The notes under the pieces were generated by a model. That model saw only the letters and a program-made list of their open reading frames with translations, did not search any database and was not told the origin of the DNA. Made by a program: the position numbers and the translations under genes. From Sphingopyxis fribergensis (lineage in GTDB: Bacteria; Pseudomonadota; Alphaproteobacteria; Sphingomonadales; Sphingomonadaceae), in NCBI RefSeq assembly GCF_000803645.1, contig NZ_CP009122.1, positions 93,501 to 157,500 of the forward strand: a DNA stretch of 64,000 bases, written 5' to 3'. Below are positions 17,302-26,840 of the stretch, piece after piece. Within the stretch, counting starts at the first letter, position 1. Every line of letters starts with the position of its first letter.

Positions 17302-18668
17302 ACGATATGGCTGGCGGTGCCGCCGGGGGTCCATAGCTGCGCCGCGAGCCGGTGTAGCGCGCGCGACAGCCCACGGCGGTCGATCGTGCCGCCGAGCGAG
17401 ATTCGCATCGCCTTGGGCGCGCCCGGCGCCGCCGCGAAACGATCCGACGGCACCGCCGATAGCCCGTCGAGCGCGAGCGCGGCGGCGAGCATTTCGGGTT
17501 GGCTGTCGCCCGCCAGCGGCAGCCACAAATGATAGCCATGCGGATGCGCGGCATGGCGTCCGTCGCCGAGCACGGTGCGCGCCAGCTTCTGCCGCCACGC
17601 CGCCTCCCTGCGCACGGCGTCGATCAGCGTGTCGAGCGTTCCGTCCGCCAGCCACAGCGATACCATCGCGACGTTGAGCGGGGGCGCCATCACCGCGCTT
17701 TCATGCTGGTGCGCCGCGACCTGCATGGCTTCGGCCATGCCCGGCGCGCGGACAAAGCCTACGCGCAATGCGGGCGAGACGATCTTCGCCATGCTCGCGA
17801 CATGCCAGCCGATTTCGGGCGCGAAGCTCGTGATGGCGGGAATCGGGGCATCGGGAAGCAGGCCATAGGCATCGTCTTCGATGATCTGGACGCCCGCATC
17901 CTGCGCCCATGCCGCAATGTCCCGCCGTTCCTTGACGACAAGCGTCGTGGTGGTCGGATTGTCGTTGGTCGGGACGACGTAGAGCGCGCGCAGCGGCGCC
18001 GCAGCGTGTGCGGCCTCCAGCGCGTCGGCGGTCATTTCGGGCAGCGGGACGAGCGTCACGCCCATGCGCCGCGCGATCGCGGCAAAACCCGGATAGACGA
18101 AGCGCCCGCACGCGGCGCGGTCGCCGGGTTTGAGGATCGTCGACGCGATGGCATGTAGGCCATTCTGTCCGCCGGCGGTGACGACGATCTGTTCGACCGA
18201 AGACGACAGGCCCGTGCGCGCCAGCAGTTCGGCGCCGCTTTCGCGGTCCGCCGCCGCGCCGCCCGGCCGCTGATAGTGCAATCGCGCCAGACCGTCGGTC
18301 CGCGCGAATGTGCCCAACGCCGATGCCATCGCGTCGGTCAATCGGCTCTCGATCGGAATCGGCGGGCTGTTCATCGCGATGTCGCTCTGCGCCGCGGTCG
18401 CGACCTCGCCGGTCCGCACATCCTTGCTGATAAAGCTGCCCGCGCGGCCGCGCGCGACGATCAGGCCGCGCTGCCGCGCCAGGTCATAGGCCTTGGTGAC
18501 GGTGGTGAGGTCGATGCCGAGTTTCAGCGCGAGGTCGCGCTGCGGCGGCAGGCGGTCGCCGTGGCGCAGCTCGCCGCGCGCGACCGCCGCCGATATCGCG
18601 GCGGTCACCGCCTTATATTTGGGTCCTGCGGCCCCCGCGATGTCCGGCACCCATGGATCACTTGCCAT
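17298..18668 (-). CDS. MocR-family GntR/aminotransferase-like regulator
   Basis: 456 residues. A GntR winged helix-turn-helix at about 13-75 (YKAVTAAISAAVARGELRHG, LPPQRDLALKLG) is fused to a fold-type I aminotransferase domain. The PLP region shows NDNPTTTT, then IIEDDAYG and SMAKIVSPALRVGF with the likely Schiff-base Lys. Family members use PLP or an amino compound to control nearby transport or metabolic genes. The start at ATG 18668 overlaps the last codons of the DUF983 gene upstream by 11 bp, so the two form an operon. The target is not evident; it may be outside the window or the operon itself. Confidence 0.9.
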   Translation of the reverse strand: MASDPWVPDIAGAAGPKYKAVTAAISAAVARGELRHGDRLPPQRDLALKLGIDLTTVTKAYDLARQRGLIVARGRAGSFISKDVRTGEVATAAQSDIAMNSPPIPIESRLTDAMASALGTFARTDGLARLHYQRPGGAAADRESGAELLARTGLSSSVEQIVVTAGGQNGLHAIASTILKPGDRAACGRFVYPGFAAIARRMGVTLVPLPEMTADALEAAHAAAPLRALYVVPTNDNPTTTTLVVKERRDIAAWAQDAGVQIIEDDAYGLLPDAPIPAITSFAPEIGWHVASMAKIVSPALRVGFVRAPGMAEAMQVAAHQHESAVMAPPLNVAMVSLWLADGTLDTLIDAVRREAAWRQKLARTVLGDGRHAAHPHGYHLWLPLAGDSQPEMLAAALALDGLSAVPSDRFAAAPGAPKAMRISLGGTIDRRGLSRALHRLAAQLWTPGGTASHIV

Positions 18669-19098
18669 GCCGTTCGTCCGCCTCCCGCCGGGCGCGCGCA
18701 TTCAGCTTTGCCCATAGCTGCTCGGTTCCCGATTCCTGCGCCTTGTTCACATATTGCGAGGCGACCAGCCAGCCCTTGATTGGGCGGAGCGGCAGCACAC
18801 AGCCGATGACCATGATCGGGATTGAAAAGACCAAATGTACCCACAAAGGCGGGCTGTAGGCGATCTGCAACCATACGATCACAAAGGTCAGCGGAAAGGC
18901 GACGATGCACTGCGAGAAAAAGGCAGGGCCGTCGTCGGGCGCGGCGAAACTGAAGTCGAGCCCGCAATTCTCGCAGCGATCGGCGAGCTTCAACCATGAG
19001 CGGAACATATGCCCCTTGCCGCATTCGGGGCATTTGCCGTGCCAGCCGGACCACAGGATCCAGCGCAGCTTTTCGTTGCCAACATCACCGCCCGTCAT
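18658..19098 (-). CDS. DUF983 zinc-ribbon membrane protein
   Basis: 146 residues. The ATG at 19098 is preceded by GGGAG. The N-terminal part has CPECG and CENCG (about residues 23-47), a zinc-ribbon pair, plus GHMF, followed by two membrane helices (about 60-80 and 83-105: FPLTFVIVWLQIAY and LVFSIPIMVIGCVLPL). The layout is that of DUF983, found next to cytochrome oxidase or in diverse loci of alphaproteobacteria, of unknown function. It overlaps the MocR gene. A longer frame to 19143 has no ribosome binding site. Confidence 0.88.
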   Translation of the reverse strand: MTGGDVGNEKLRWILWSGWHGKCPECGKGHMFRSWLKLADRCENCGLDFSFAAPDDGPAFFSQCIVAFPLTFVIVWLQIAYSPPLWVHLVFSIPIMVIGCVLPLRPIKGWLVASQYVNKAQESGTEQLWAKLNARARREADERHGK

Positions 19099-19425
19099 CT
19101 TCGACTCCCATGCGAAGCATGACAGATGCCATGCACAATGCATATGGAGCGCGACAATCGAGGATGAAAGGAGTGTTATAAGAATTTAAAATATAAATAT
19201 ATTATCCTAATCGGGATGTTAGGCATGGCATTATACGGAGTTTGTACCATGCATAAAAGGCGACATATCGGCTTTTGCAGGGGGGCTCCGAGGCCTCGCT
19301 TCCTAGGCGCGTTCGAACCAGGAAGCGGGTGGCGCATGGCCACGGGCCGCCCCGGCCATCGTTTACGCGGCTTTTACCAGTTCCCGTGCATAAGATTTAC
19401 CGATGTTTGCGACTGGGGACAAATG
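19099..19425. other. Divergent intergenic region with an AT-rich core
   Basis: It separates the divergent DUF983 and PAS-protein genes. A run of almost pure A and T (about 19179-19206) is unusual for this genome and probably carries promoter elements for one or both genes. No gene or named RNA is supported here. Confidence 0.45.
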
Positions 19426-20763
19426 ATGGACAGCATGCGCGGACTGCTTTCGGGCAGCCACGACCAGGAGGATGCGGCGATCGATGCGCCCGCGTCCGTC
19501 GGCGTCGACGAGCGGCGGATGCAGGTGCGGGCCTATAATTACTGGGCCTCGCTGCTCGCCGACCGGGCTTATCCGTCGGTCGAGGACCTCGATCTCGAAA
19601 GCGCCGACTTCGGCTCGCACTCGGTTTTGCTCGATTTCACCGCGGGCGTCGAAAACCCCGGGCTCGCCTTCCTCGGCGACAAGCTGCGCGAAGAATCGCA
19701 GATCGACGAGGACGTCCATTATATCAGCCAGATTCCCGGCCGATCCTTGCTGTCGCGCCTCACCGATCATTATCTTCAGATCATCGCCAACCGCGCGCCG
19801 ATCGGCTTCGAGGCCGAGTTCGTCAACGATCGCGGCACGACGATAATGTACCGCGGCATCCTGCTGCCCTTTTCGTCCGACGACGACACGATCGATTTCA
19901 TCATGGGCGTGATCAACTGGAAGGAAGGCGTTCCCGCCGATCAGCAGGAGGAATTGCAACTTTCGGTCGAACAAGCGCTGCGGAGCGCTGCGCCGCTGAC
20001 CGCGCCGGTGCCCGTCTGGGCCGACGGCCCCGACTCGGAGCATCTCGACGACGATGCCGTGGGCGATGCGGCCCCCGGTTTTGCCGGGCTGAATGATGGT
20101 GCAGATCTCTTGCTGGACGCCGAGGTCGGGGCGGACGAGGAGGATGTGCCGGTCGATCCCGGACATGATGCCGAACTCGCAGACTGGCTGGCGCTGGCGC
20201 GCGAGACCGCCGAACGGGCGATTGCCGCCGACAGCCGCAGCCGCGGTGCGCTTTATCAGGCGGTCGGCAAGGCGTGGGACTTTGCGCTCGCCGCCGAGGA
20301 GCAGCCGGAGGAATTTGCCGCGCTGCTCGACGACGCCGGGTTGGCGGTGCAGGACCGCGCGCCGATGACGCCAGTCGTGAAGCTGGTTTTCGGCGCGACC
20401 TACGACAAGACGCGCCTCGCCGAATATGCCTGCGTGCTTGGCCATGCCAAGGAAGCGGGCGTCGGCCGCGGCGAACTCGGAGCTTATCTCGATCGTTATC
20501 CGGGCGGGCTCAAGGGGCTCGTCAAAGACGCGCGCGCGCGCCGCAAGCCGGAGAGCCGCGGCGAGCGGCCCGACGAAAAGCTCGAAGCGCTCCGCCGCGC
20601 GCACCCCGCGTTGATCCTCGAACACGATGCCGGCGACGCCGAATTCGTCGTGCTGATCGCCCGCGCGATGCCGGGCGGGCATATCGGGATTGTGGCCAAG
20701 GCGGCCGACGATCCGGCGCTGGTGGCGAAGCTCGCGAAGAAGGCGGTTCCGATCACCTCGTAA
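19426..20763 (+). CDS. PAS-like domain protein of unknown role
   Basis: 445 residues from ATG 19426 (an ATG at 19423 is equally possible); GGGG at 19415-19418 gives proper spacing. Residues about 25-175 match the PAS_5-like pattern of alphaproteobacterial single-PAS proteins (RAYNYWASLLADRAYPSVED, then NPGLAFLGDKLREE, and PFSSDDDTIDFIMGVINWKE). The middle (about 190-245) is acidic and low in complexity. The C-terminal half is helical, with ALYQAVGKAWDFALAAEE and a basic segment (ARARRKPESRGERPDEK). There is no kinase, GGDEF or HTH domain, so any output goes through partner proteins. Related PAS proteins act in cell-cycle or stress signalling; nothing here shows which. Confidence 0.75.
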   Translation: MDSMRGLLSGSHDQEDAAIDAPASVGVDERRMQVRAYNYWASLLADRAYPSVEDLDLESADFGSHSVLLDFTAGVENPGLAFLGDKLREESQIDEDVHYISQIPGRSLLSRLTDHYLQIIANRAPIGFEAEFVNDRGTTIMYRGILLPFSSDDDTIDFIMGVINWKEGVPADQQEELQLSVEQALRSAAPLTAPVPVWADGPDSEHLDDDAVGDAAPGFAGLNDGADLLLDAEVGADEEDVPVDPGHDAELADWLALARETAERAIAADSRSRGALYQAVGKAWDFALAAEEQPEEFAALLDDAGLAVQDRAPMTPVVKLVFGATYDKTRLAEYACVLGHAKEAGVGRGELGAYLDRYPGGLKGLVKDARARRKPESRGERPDEKLEALRRAHPALILEHDAGDAEFVVLIARAMPGGHIGIVAKAADDPALVAKLAKKAVPITS

Positions 20764-20769
20764 AATCCG

Positions 20770-20880
20770 ATCCTCCCTGTGGCAAAGCCATGGAGAGGTG
20801 GCAGCGCGAAGCGCTGACGGAGGGGCTATGGCGACTCGCTCCGCGAGCGGCCCTCCCAATCGCTGCGCGACGGGGAGGAT
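20770..20880. repeat. Interspersed palindromic repeat, family 1, copy 1
   Basis: It begins ATCCTCCCTGT and ends ACGGGGAGGAT, with internal hairpins around CGCGAAGCG and GCTCCGCGAGC. The same element occurs at 40198-40327 in the opposite orientation. A T6 run follows directly, so it can also end transcription from the PAS-protein gene. Confidence 0.8.
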
Positions 20881-21034
20881 TTTTTGCTTCACGCAACAGA
20901 CAATCCGAAAATTGAAATTATTTAACGTGGGCGCGCGAACGAGGCCTTGAGCCGCGCGCCGCTGAGGCGCATAGGGGGCGGCAGCGAACGGGCCCCCGCC
21001 GATCGTCGGCTGGGATCCCCCTCTTTGGTTCGGG

Positions 21035-24000
21035 ATGCTGCACTTTATGTCTCAGAATTTGTCCGACACGCCGGAAACGGACACCACCACCACCGCCAAA
21101 ATTCCCCTGAAAATCGCAGCCGCCTATCTGGCCGCGCTGCGCGGCAGCGCGCTGCCGGGCGAGGGCGACGATATGGACAAGGCGGCGCTCGCCGATGCGG
21201 CACAGTTTGCCGCGCGCGCCGCGCTCGATCGCGCCGAAGGCACCCCGTCGCTGCTGCTCGAACCGATCGCCGCCGACGGCACCGACCGCCGCATGCGGCT
21301 CGTCATCATCAACGACGACATGCCCTTCCTCGTCGATTCGACCTCGCAGGCGGTCGCGGCGCAGGGCCTTGCCGTCCACCGCATCCTTCATCCTGTCGTC
21401 ACCGTGAAACGCGACGCCAAGGGGCTTTTGCAGGAAGCGGGCGAAGCGGGAACCCGCGAGTCGGTCATCTATATCGAGCTCGAGCGCGGCGATGCGCGTG
21501 CGCGCCGCCGTCTGCTCGACGGGCTCGAAGCCGCGCTGCGCGATGTCCGCGCCGCGGTGCGCGACTGGCGTGCGATGCGCGCCGCGATGCTCGCCGACGC
21601 CGCGATGCGCGTCGACGGCGAAGCGGCCGAACTGCTCCGCTGGTTCGAGGGCGGCGCGATGACCCAGCTCGGCCATGAATGGCGCACGCGCGATGGCAAG
21701 GTGCAGGATTCGCTGGGCATCAGCGAGAGCGGCGAGAGCCAGCTGCTGTCCCCCGCGGCGCTCGAAGCCGCTTTCGCCTGGTTCGATCAAGGTGGCACGG
21801 CGCCCTTGCTCATCAAGTCAAACCGGCTGTCGGCGGTCCACCGCCGCGTGCTGCTCGACCTCGTCATCATTCCCGAAGTGAAGGGCAAGAAGGTCGAGCG
21901 GCTGTCGATCCACGCGGGCCTGTGGACGAGCGCCGCGCTGTCGGCGCCGCCGGCGAAGGTGCCAGTGCTGCGCGCGCAGCTCGAAGCCTTGATGGGGAAA
22001 TTCGGTTTCGATCCCGCAGGCCACGCAGGCAAGGCACTGGCGCATGCGCTCACCGCGCTGCCGCACGACCTGCTCATCGCCTTCGATGCGGCGGCGCTCG
22101 AAGAGCTGGTGCTGACCTCGATGTCGATCACCGATCGCCCGCGGCCAAAGGTGGTGACGGTGCGGAGCGCGCTCGGCCGCCATTTGTTCGCTTTCGTCTG
22201 GTTGCCGCGCGATGAAGTGTCGGCGGGCCGCCGCCTCGCGGTCGAATCCTTGCTCGTGCGCGAAGCCAAGGCCGGCGTCATCGGCTGGACGATGGTGCTC
22301 GAAGATGGCGGCGCGGCGCTGCTGCGCTACACGCTCGACCTGCGTAGTGGCGGCGTGGTGCCCGATACCGACGCGCTGAATGCCCAGCTCGAACAGATGG
22401 TGCGCGGCTGGCAGCCCGAGGTCGAGGCGGCGCTGGCGAAGCGCGGCGATCCGGGGCGCGCGGCGGCGCTCGCGGCGCGCTTTGCACCGATGTTCCCGCC
22501 CAATTACCGCAACCTCTATAATCCCGAGGAAGCGGCGCGCGACATCTTGCGGCTGCGCGACCTCGACGCCGACAATCCGCGCAGCGTCCGGCTCGCGCGC
22601 AAGAGCCTCGACGGCGACGACCAGCTGCGGCTGAAAGTCTATAGCGCGGTCGGTCCGCTCGCGCTGTCCGACGTCGTTCCCGCGCTCGAACATTTTGGTT
22701 TCCAGGTGCTCGAGGAAATCCCGACCGCGCTCGGCCAGAGCCGCGCCCCGGGTGTCGAAGGCGACGACGAAGCGCCGATCGTGATCCACGATTTCACCCT
22801 GCGCCTGCCTGCCAATGTCGACGAACTTGCGCTGCTTCCCTATTCCGAAGTGCTCGAAGGCGCGATCGCGGCGGTGCTCGACGGGCGCGCCGAAAATGAC
22901 GCCTTCAACGAACTGGTGCTCACCAACCAGACCGATCCGCGCGCCATCGTCTGGCTGCGCGCCTGGTTCCGCTATCTGCGTCAGGGTGGCTCGGCCTATG
23001 GCATGGACACCGTCGTCAGCGCGCTGCGCCATGCGCCCGCGCTAACCGCCGCATTGATCGAGCGTTTTTCCGCGCTCCACGATCCGAAGGGGCGCGATGC
23101 GAAGCGTGCCGAAGCGCTCGAAGCCGACATCATGGCGGGCTTTGCCGACATCAAGTCGATCGACGAAGACCGTATCCTCCGCCTGTTCCACGCCGTCGTC
23201 AACGCGACGCTGCGTACCAATGCGTTCGCGCCCGCTGCCGAAGAGGCGCTGGCGTTTAAGATCGACAGCGCGCAGATCCCGGGGCTGCCCAAGCCGCTGC
23301 CGTGGCGCGAAGTGTGGGTCTATTCGCCGCGCGTCGAGGGCATCCACTTGCGCGCCGGCCCGGTCGCGCGCGGCGGGCTCCGCTGGTCCGATCGCCGCGA
23401 CGACTTCCGCACTGAAATCCTCGGGCTGATGAAGGCGCAGCGCGTCAAGAACGCCGTGATCGTGCCGACCGGCGCAAAGGGCGGCTTCTATCCCAAGGCA
23501 CTGCCCGATGCGGCGCTCGACCGCGATGCGTGGTTTGCGGAGGGCACCGAATGTTATCGCATCTTCATCCGTTCCTTGCTATCGATCACCGACAATCTGG
23601 TCGCGGGCAAGGTCGTGCATCCGCAGGGCGTCGTGATCCACGACGGTGACGATCCCTATTTCGTTGTCGCTGCTGACAAGGGCACTGCGACCTTCTCCGA
23701 CGTCGCCAACGGCCTTGCGATGGAGCGCGACTTCTGGCTCGGCGACGCGTTCGCGAGCGGCGGGTCGAAGGGCTATGACCATAAGGCGATGGGCATCACG
23801 GCGAAGGGCGCGTGGCTCTCGGTCCAGCGCCACTTCGCCGAAATGGGCGTCGATGTGCAAACCGATACGATCCGCGTCGTCGGCTGCGGCGATATGTCGG
23901 GCGACGTGTTCGGCAACGGCATGCTGTTGTCGAAGGCGATCCAGCTGACCGCTGCGTTCGACCACCGCCATATCTTTCTCGACCCCAATCCCGATCCGGC

Positions 24001-25747
24001 GAAAAGCTGGAAGGAACGCGAGCGGATGTTTGGCCTCCCGCGCTCATCCTGGGCCGATTACAACGCCAAGCTGATCTCAAAGGGCGGCGGTATCTTTCCG
24101 CGCAGCCAGAAGAGCATCCCGCTCACCCCCGAAGTGCAGGCGCTGCTTGGCCTGTCGGTGGCCGAAATCGACCCCGGCTCGCTGATCTCGGCGATCCTGA
24201 AGGCGCCCGTCGACCTGCTCTGGTTCGGCGGCATCGGCACCTATGTGAAGGCGGCAGCCCAGAATAACGCCGAGGTCGGCGATCCCGCGAACGACGCGCT
24301 GCGCGTCGACGCCGAGGATCTGCGCGTGCGTGCGGTCGGCGAGGGCGCGAACCTGGGCGTCACGCAGGCGGCGCGCATCGCCTTCTCGGCGAAGGGCGGG
24401 CGGATCAACACCGACTTCATCGATAATAGCGCGGGCGTCGATTGCTCGGATAACGAGGTCAATATCAAGATCGCGCTCAACCGCGAGATGGCCGAAGGGC
24501 GGCTCAGCCAAGAAGACCGCGACGCGCTGCTCGTGCGCATGACCGATGATGTTTCTGAGCTGGTGCTCGAGGACAACCGCTTGCAGGCGCTCGCGCTGTC
24601 GATCGCCGAAAAGGGCGGATCGGCGGCGGTGCCGTCGCTGGTGCGGATCATGGAGACGTTCGAGGCGTCGGGCCGACTCGACCGCAAGGTCGAGGGGCTG
24701 GCGGCGAACGACGAACTGCTCCGGCGCGCCGCCGAGGGACGCGGGCTGACGCGCCCCGAACTGGCGGTGCTGCTGTCGACCGCGAAGCTCGCGCTGCAGG
24801 ATGCGATCGAGCATAGCGACCTGCCGAACGACCCCGCGCTCGCGAGCGATCTCGCCGCGGCCTTCCCCGAAGAGATGCAGCGCGACTTTGCGCAGGCGAT
24901 CGCCGACCACCAGCTGCGCCGGGAGATCGTCGCGACGAAGATCGCGAACCGCATCATCAACCGCATGGGCATCGTCCATCCCTTCGAACTCGTCGAAGAG
25001 GAAGGCTGCGCGCTCGGCGACGTCGCCGCGGCCTTCGTCGCGGTCGAACGCCTGCTCGAAATGCCGGCGATCTGGGATGCGCTCGACGCGGCGAAGATCG
25101 ACGAGAGCGTGCGCCTGTCGCTGTTTGCGCAGGCGTCGTCGGCGATGACCTCGCAAATGGCCGACCTGCTTCGCGTGACGCAGACGCTGTCGCAGCCGGG
25201 GCCGGTCGTCACGCGGCTCGAACCCGGGGTCGATCGCCTGATGTCGGGGGTCGACGCGCTGCTCAGCCCGTCGGTCAAGCGCCAGTGGGACAGCCTGACC
25301 GAGCAATTGCTGGGCGCAGGTGCACCCGAGACGCTGACCGCGGCAGTCGTTCGCCTGTTCAAGACCGACGGCGCAATCGGCATCGTCGACCTCGCGGAAC
25401 GGCGCGGCGATGACGAGATTGCGGTGACCCACGCCTTCACCCATCTGGGCGAAGCCCTGGGGCTCGACTGGGCGCAGACGCTGGCGGCGCATATGAGCCC
25501 CGCCGATCCATGGGAACGCCTGCTCGTCAACAGCCTCGCGCGCGATTTCCAGCAGATGCGCCTGACCTTCCTTGCGGGACTGCCCAAGGGCGATCTTGAC
25601 GCGGCGGTGACCAAATGGCTCGCCGACCATGCCCCGCGGGTCGAACAGTTCCGCGCGACGGTCGAACGCGCGCGAACGATCCCGAACCCGAACGGCGCGA
25701 TGCTGTCGCATATCGCGGGGCAAGCGCGCGGGCTTCTGGGACGGTAA
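21035..25747 (+). CDS. NAD-specific glutamate dehydrogenase, large type
   Basis: 1570 residues, the normal size of the roughly 180-kDa GDH class (bacterial NAD-GDH). It deaminates glutamate to 2-oxoglutarate and ammonium with NAD. An N-terminal ACT-like regulatory half precedes the catalytic core, seen around VARGGLRWSDRRDDFRTEI, GAKGGFYPK (substrate Lys region), GCGDMSGDVFGNGML (dinucleotide fold) and GEGANLGVTQAARI, followed by a helical C-terminal domain. Two starts are possible, 21035 and 21047; neither has a strong ribosome binding site. The stop overlaps the ATG of the ATP-grasp gene (TAATG). Confidence 0.95.
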   Translation: MLHFMSQNLSDTPETDTTTTAKIPLKIAAAYLAALRGSALPGEGDDMDKAALADAAQFAARAALDRAEGTPSLLLEPIAADGTDRRMRLVIINDDMPFLVDSTSQAVAAQGLAVHRILHPVVTVKRDAKGLLQEAGEAGTRESVIYIELERGDARARRRLLDGLEAALRDVRAAVRDWRAMRAAMLADAAMRVDGEAAELLRWFEGGAMTQLGHEWRTRDGKVQDSLGISESGESQLLSPAALEAAFAWFDQGGTAPLLIKSNRLSAVHRRVLLDLVIIPEVKGKKVERLSIHAGLWTSAALSAPPAKVPVLRAQLEALMGKFGFDPAGHAGKALAHALTALPHDLLIAFDAAALEELVLTSMSITDRPRPKVVTVRSALGRHLFAFVWLPRDEVSAGRRLAVESLLVREAKAGVIGWTMVLEDGGAALLRYTLDLRSGGVVPDTDALNAQLEQMVRGWQPEVEAALAKRGDPGRAAALAARFAPMFPPNYRNLYNPEEAARDILRLRDLDADNPRSVRLARKSLDGDDQLRLKVYSAVGPLALSDVVPALEHFGFQVLEEIPTALGQSRAPGVEGDDEAPIVIHDFTLRLPANVDELALLPYSEVLEGAIAAVLDGRAENDAFNELVLTNQTDPRAIVWLRAWFRYLRQGGSAYGMDTVVSALRHAPALTAALIERFSALHDPKGRDAKRAEALEADIMAGFADIKSIDEDRILRLFHAVVNATLRTNAFAPAAEEALAFKIDSAQIPGLPKPLPWREVWVYSPRVEGIHLRAGPVARGGLRWSDRRDDFRTEILGLMKAQRVKNAVIVPTGAKGGFYPKALPDAALDRDAWFAEGTECYRIFIRSLLSITDNLVAGKVVHPQGVVIHDGDDPYFVVAADKGTATFSDVANGLAMERDFWLGDAFASGGSKGYDHKAMGITAKGAWLSVQRHFAEMGVDVQTDTIRVVGCGDMSGDVFGNGMLLSKAIQLTAAFDHRHIFLDPNPDPAKSWKERERMFGLPRSSWADYNAKLISKGGGIFPRSQKSIPLTPEVQALLGLSVAEIDPGSLISAILKAPVDLLWFGGIGTYVKAAAQNNAEVGDPANDALRVDAEDLRVRAVGEGANLGVTQAARIAFSAKGGRINTDFIDNSAGVDCSDNEVNIKIALNREMAEGRLSQEDRDALLVRMTDDVSELVLEDNRLQALALSIAEKGGSAAVPSLVRIMETFEASGRLDRKVEGLAANDELLRRAAEGRGLTRPELAVLLSTAKLALQDAIEHSDLPNDPALASDLAAAFPEEMQRDFAQAIADHQLRREIVATKIANRIINRMGIVHPFELVEEEGCALGDVAAAFVAVERLLEMPAIWDALDAAKIDESVRLSLFAQASSAMTSQMADLLRVTQTLSQPGPVVTRLEPGVDRLMSGVDALLSPSVKRQWDSLTEQLLGAGAPETLTAAVVRLFKTDGAIGIVDLAERRGDDEIAVTHAFTHLGEALGLDWAQTLAAHMSPADPWERLLVNSLARDFQQMRLTFLAGLPKGDLDAAVTKWLADHAPRVEQFRATVERARTIPNPNGAMLSHIAGQARGLLGR

Positions 25748-26604
25748 TGCCGTTCCAGCCCCGTGTCGCGATCCTCGTTCCGGCGCCCGACTATTATGAA
25801 AAGTGGCAGCCCGCCTTTGCCCGCAAGGCGGCGGCGCTGACCGCTGCGGGGTTGATCGTCGAGCAAAGGGTTTGGACCGATCCCGGCGATCTCGCGGGCT
25901 ATGACGTGGTGCTGCCGCTCTTCGCATGGGGCTATCAACGCGATGTCGCGGCCTGGTATGCGCTGCTCGACCGGCTGGAGGGCGAGGGGCTGCCCATCGT
26001 CAACCCCGTTCCGGTGCTGCGCTGGAACAGCGACAAGGCATATCTCGGTGAACTCGGCGCAAAGCGCGTTGCGGTCGTGCCCACGGTAGAGGTTGATGCG
26101 CTCGACGATGCGAGCCTGACCGAGGCGATGTCCGAGCTGATGACCGACGAGGTGGTGATCAAGCCGGCGATCTCGGGCGGCGCCGACGGGACGCATCGTA
26201 TCGTCCCCGGCGCGCCGCTGCCGTCCGACGCGCAGGGACAACGCCGCCTCGTGCAACCCTTGATGGCGGGCATCCTGACCGAAGGCGAATATTCGCTGTT
26301 CTTTTTCGCGGGCAAGTTCAGCCACGCGATCGTCAAGCGCCCCGCCGCAGGCGACTTTCGCGTGCAGGAGCAGTTCGGCGGCCGCGAGACCGTTTGGGAC
26401 GCGAGTGAAGCGGCACAGGCTCTTGCGGCAGCCGCCCTGGCTGCCGCTCCGGCACCGCCGGTCTACGCACGCGTCGACATGGTCGGTGACGCCGCGGGCA
26501 TGCTGCACATCATGGAACTCGAACTGATCGAACCGTCGCTGTTCCTGCACCACGCGCCCGACAAGGGCGCGGCGTTTGGGACTGCCGTTTACGCTGCCAT
26601 CTAG
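25747..26604 (+). CDS. ATP-grasp domain protein
   Basis: 285 residues. The ATG shares its A with the TAA stop of the glutamate dehydrogenase gene, so translation is coupled. The fold resembles RimK/glutathione-synthetase ligases: an N-terminal Rossmann-like part, a central NSDKAYLGELG and VVIKPAISGGADGTHRI (ATP-binding Lys and Gly-rich loop, about residues 135-160), EYSLFFFAGKFSHAIVKRP, and a metal-binding end (YARVDMVGD, IMELELIEPSLFL). Such enzymes join a carboxylate to an amine with ATP. The substrate is unknown; coupling to glutamate metabolism makes an amino-acid ligase plausible. Confidence 0.82.
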   Translation: MPFQPRVAILVPAPDYYEKWQPAFARKAAALTAAGLIVEQRVWTDPGDLAGYDVVLPLFAWGYQRDVAAWYALLDRLEGEGLPIVNPVPVLRWNSDKAYLGELGAKRVAVVPTVEVDALDDASLTEAMSELMTDEVVIKPAISGGADGTHRIVPGAPLPSDAQGQRRLVQPLMAGILTEGEYSLFFFAGKFSHAIVKRPAAGDFRVQEQFGGRETVWDASEAAQALAAAALAAAPAPPVYARVDMVGDAAGMLHIMELELIEPSLFLHHAPDKGAAFGTAVYAAI

Positions 26605-26840
26605 TCGGCAGCGCGGTTTCGCCACAGCCACTGCCGGATCGCCGAGGTCAGGTTCGGCGGGGCGTCCGCCTCCATCCGCTCGACATCGATCCGCGCAACG
26701 AGTGCGTTAACCGGCAGCGCCTGCCGTGCGGCTTCCGCTTCAAGCGCGTCCCAGAAGATAGGCTCAAGGCTGATCGACGTCGGATGACCGGCGATCGTCA
26801 CCGATCTTTTGACCGGGGGATGGAGCGGGGGGCCGCTCAA
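26601..26840 (-). CDS. Ribbon-helix-helix (RHH_4-like) protein
   Basis: 79 residues. The core VKRSVTIAGHPTSISLEPIF with WDALEAEAARQALPVNALVA is the RHH fold seen in alphaproteobacterial DNA-binding proteins that act as regulators. No ATG is available in the right place; a TTG at 26840 overlaps the stop of the preceding small ORF (TTGA), which suggests translational coupling and fits the conserved N-terminal extension (SGPPLHPPVKRS). Frames reaching further upstream are not plausible. Its stop shares CTAG with the stop of the convergent ATP-grasp gene. Confidence 0.7.
   Translation of the reverse strand: MSGPPLHPPVKRSVTIAGHPTSISLEPIFWDALEAEAARQALPVNALVARIDVERMEADAPPNLTSAIRQWLWRNRAAD

Noticed and set aside
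24241..26631. Minus-strand frame of 796 codons
   Set aside because: Ser/Arg-rich shadow of the glutamate dehydrogenase and ATP-grasp genes.
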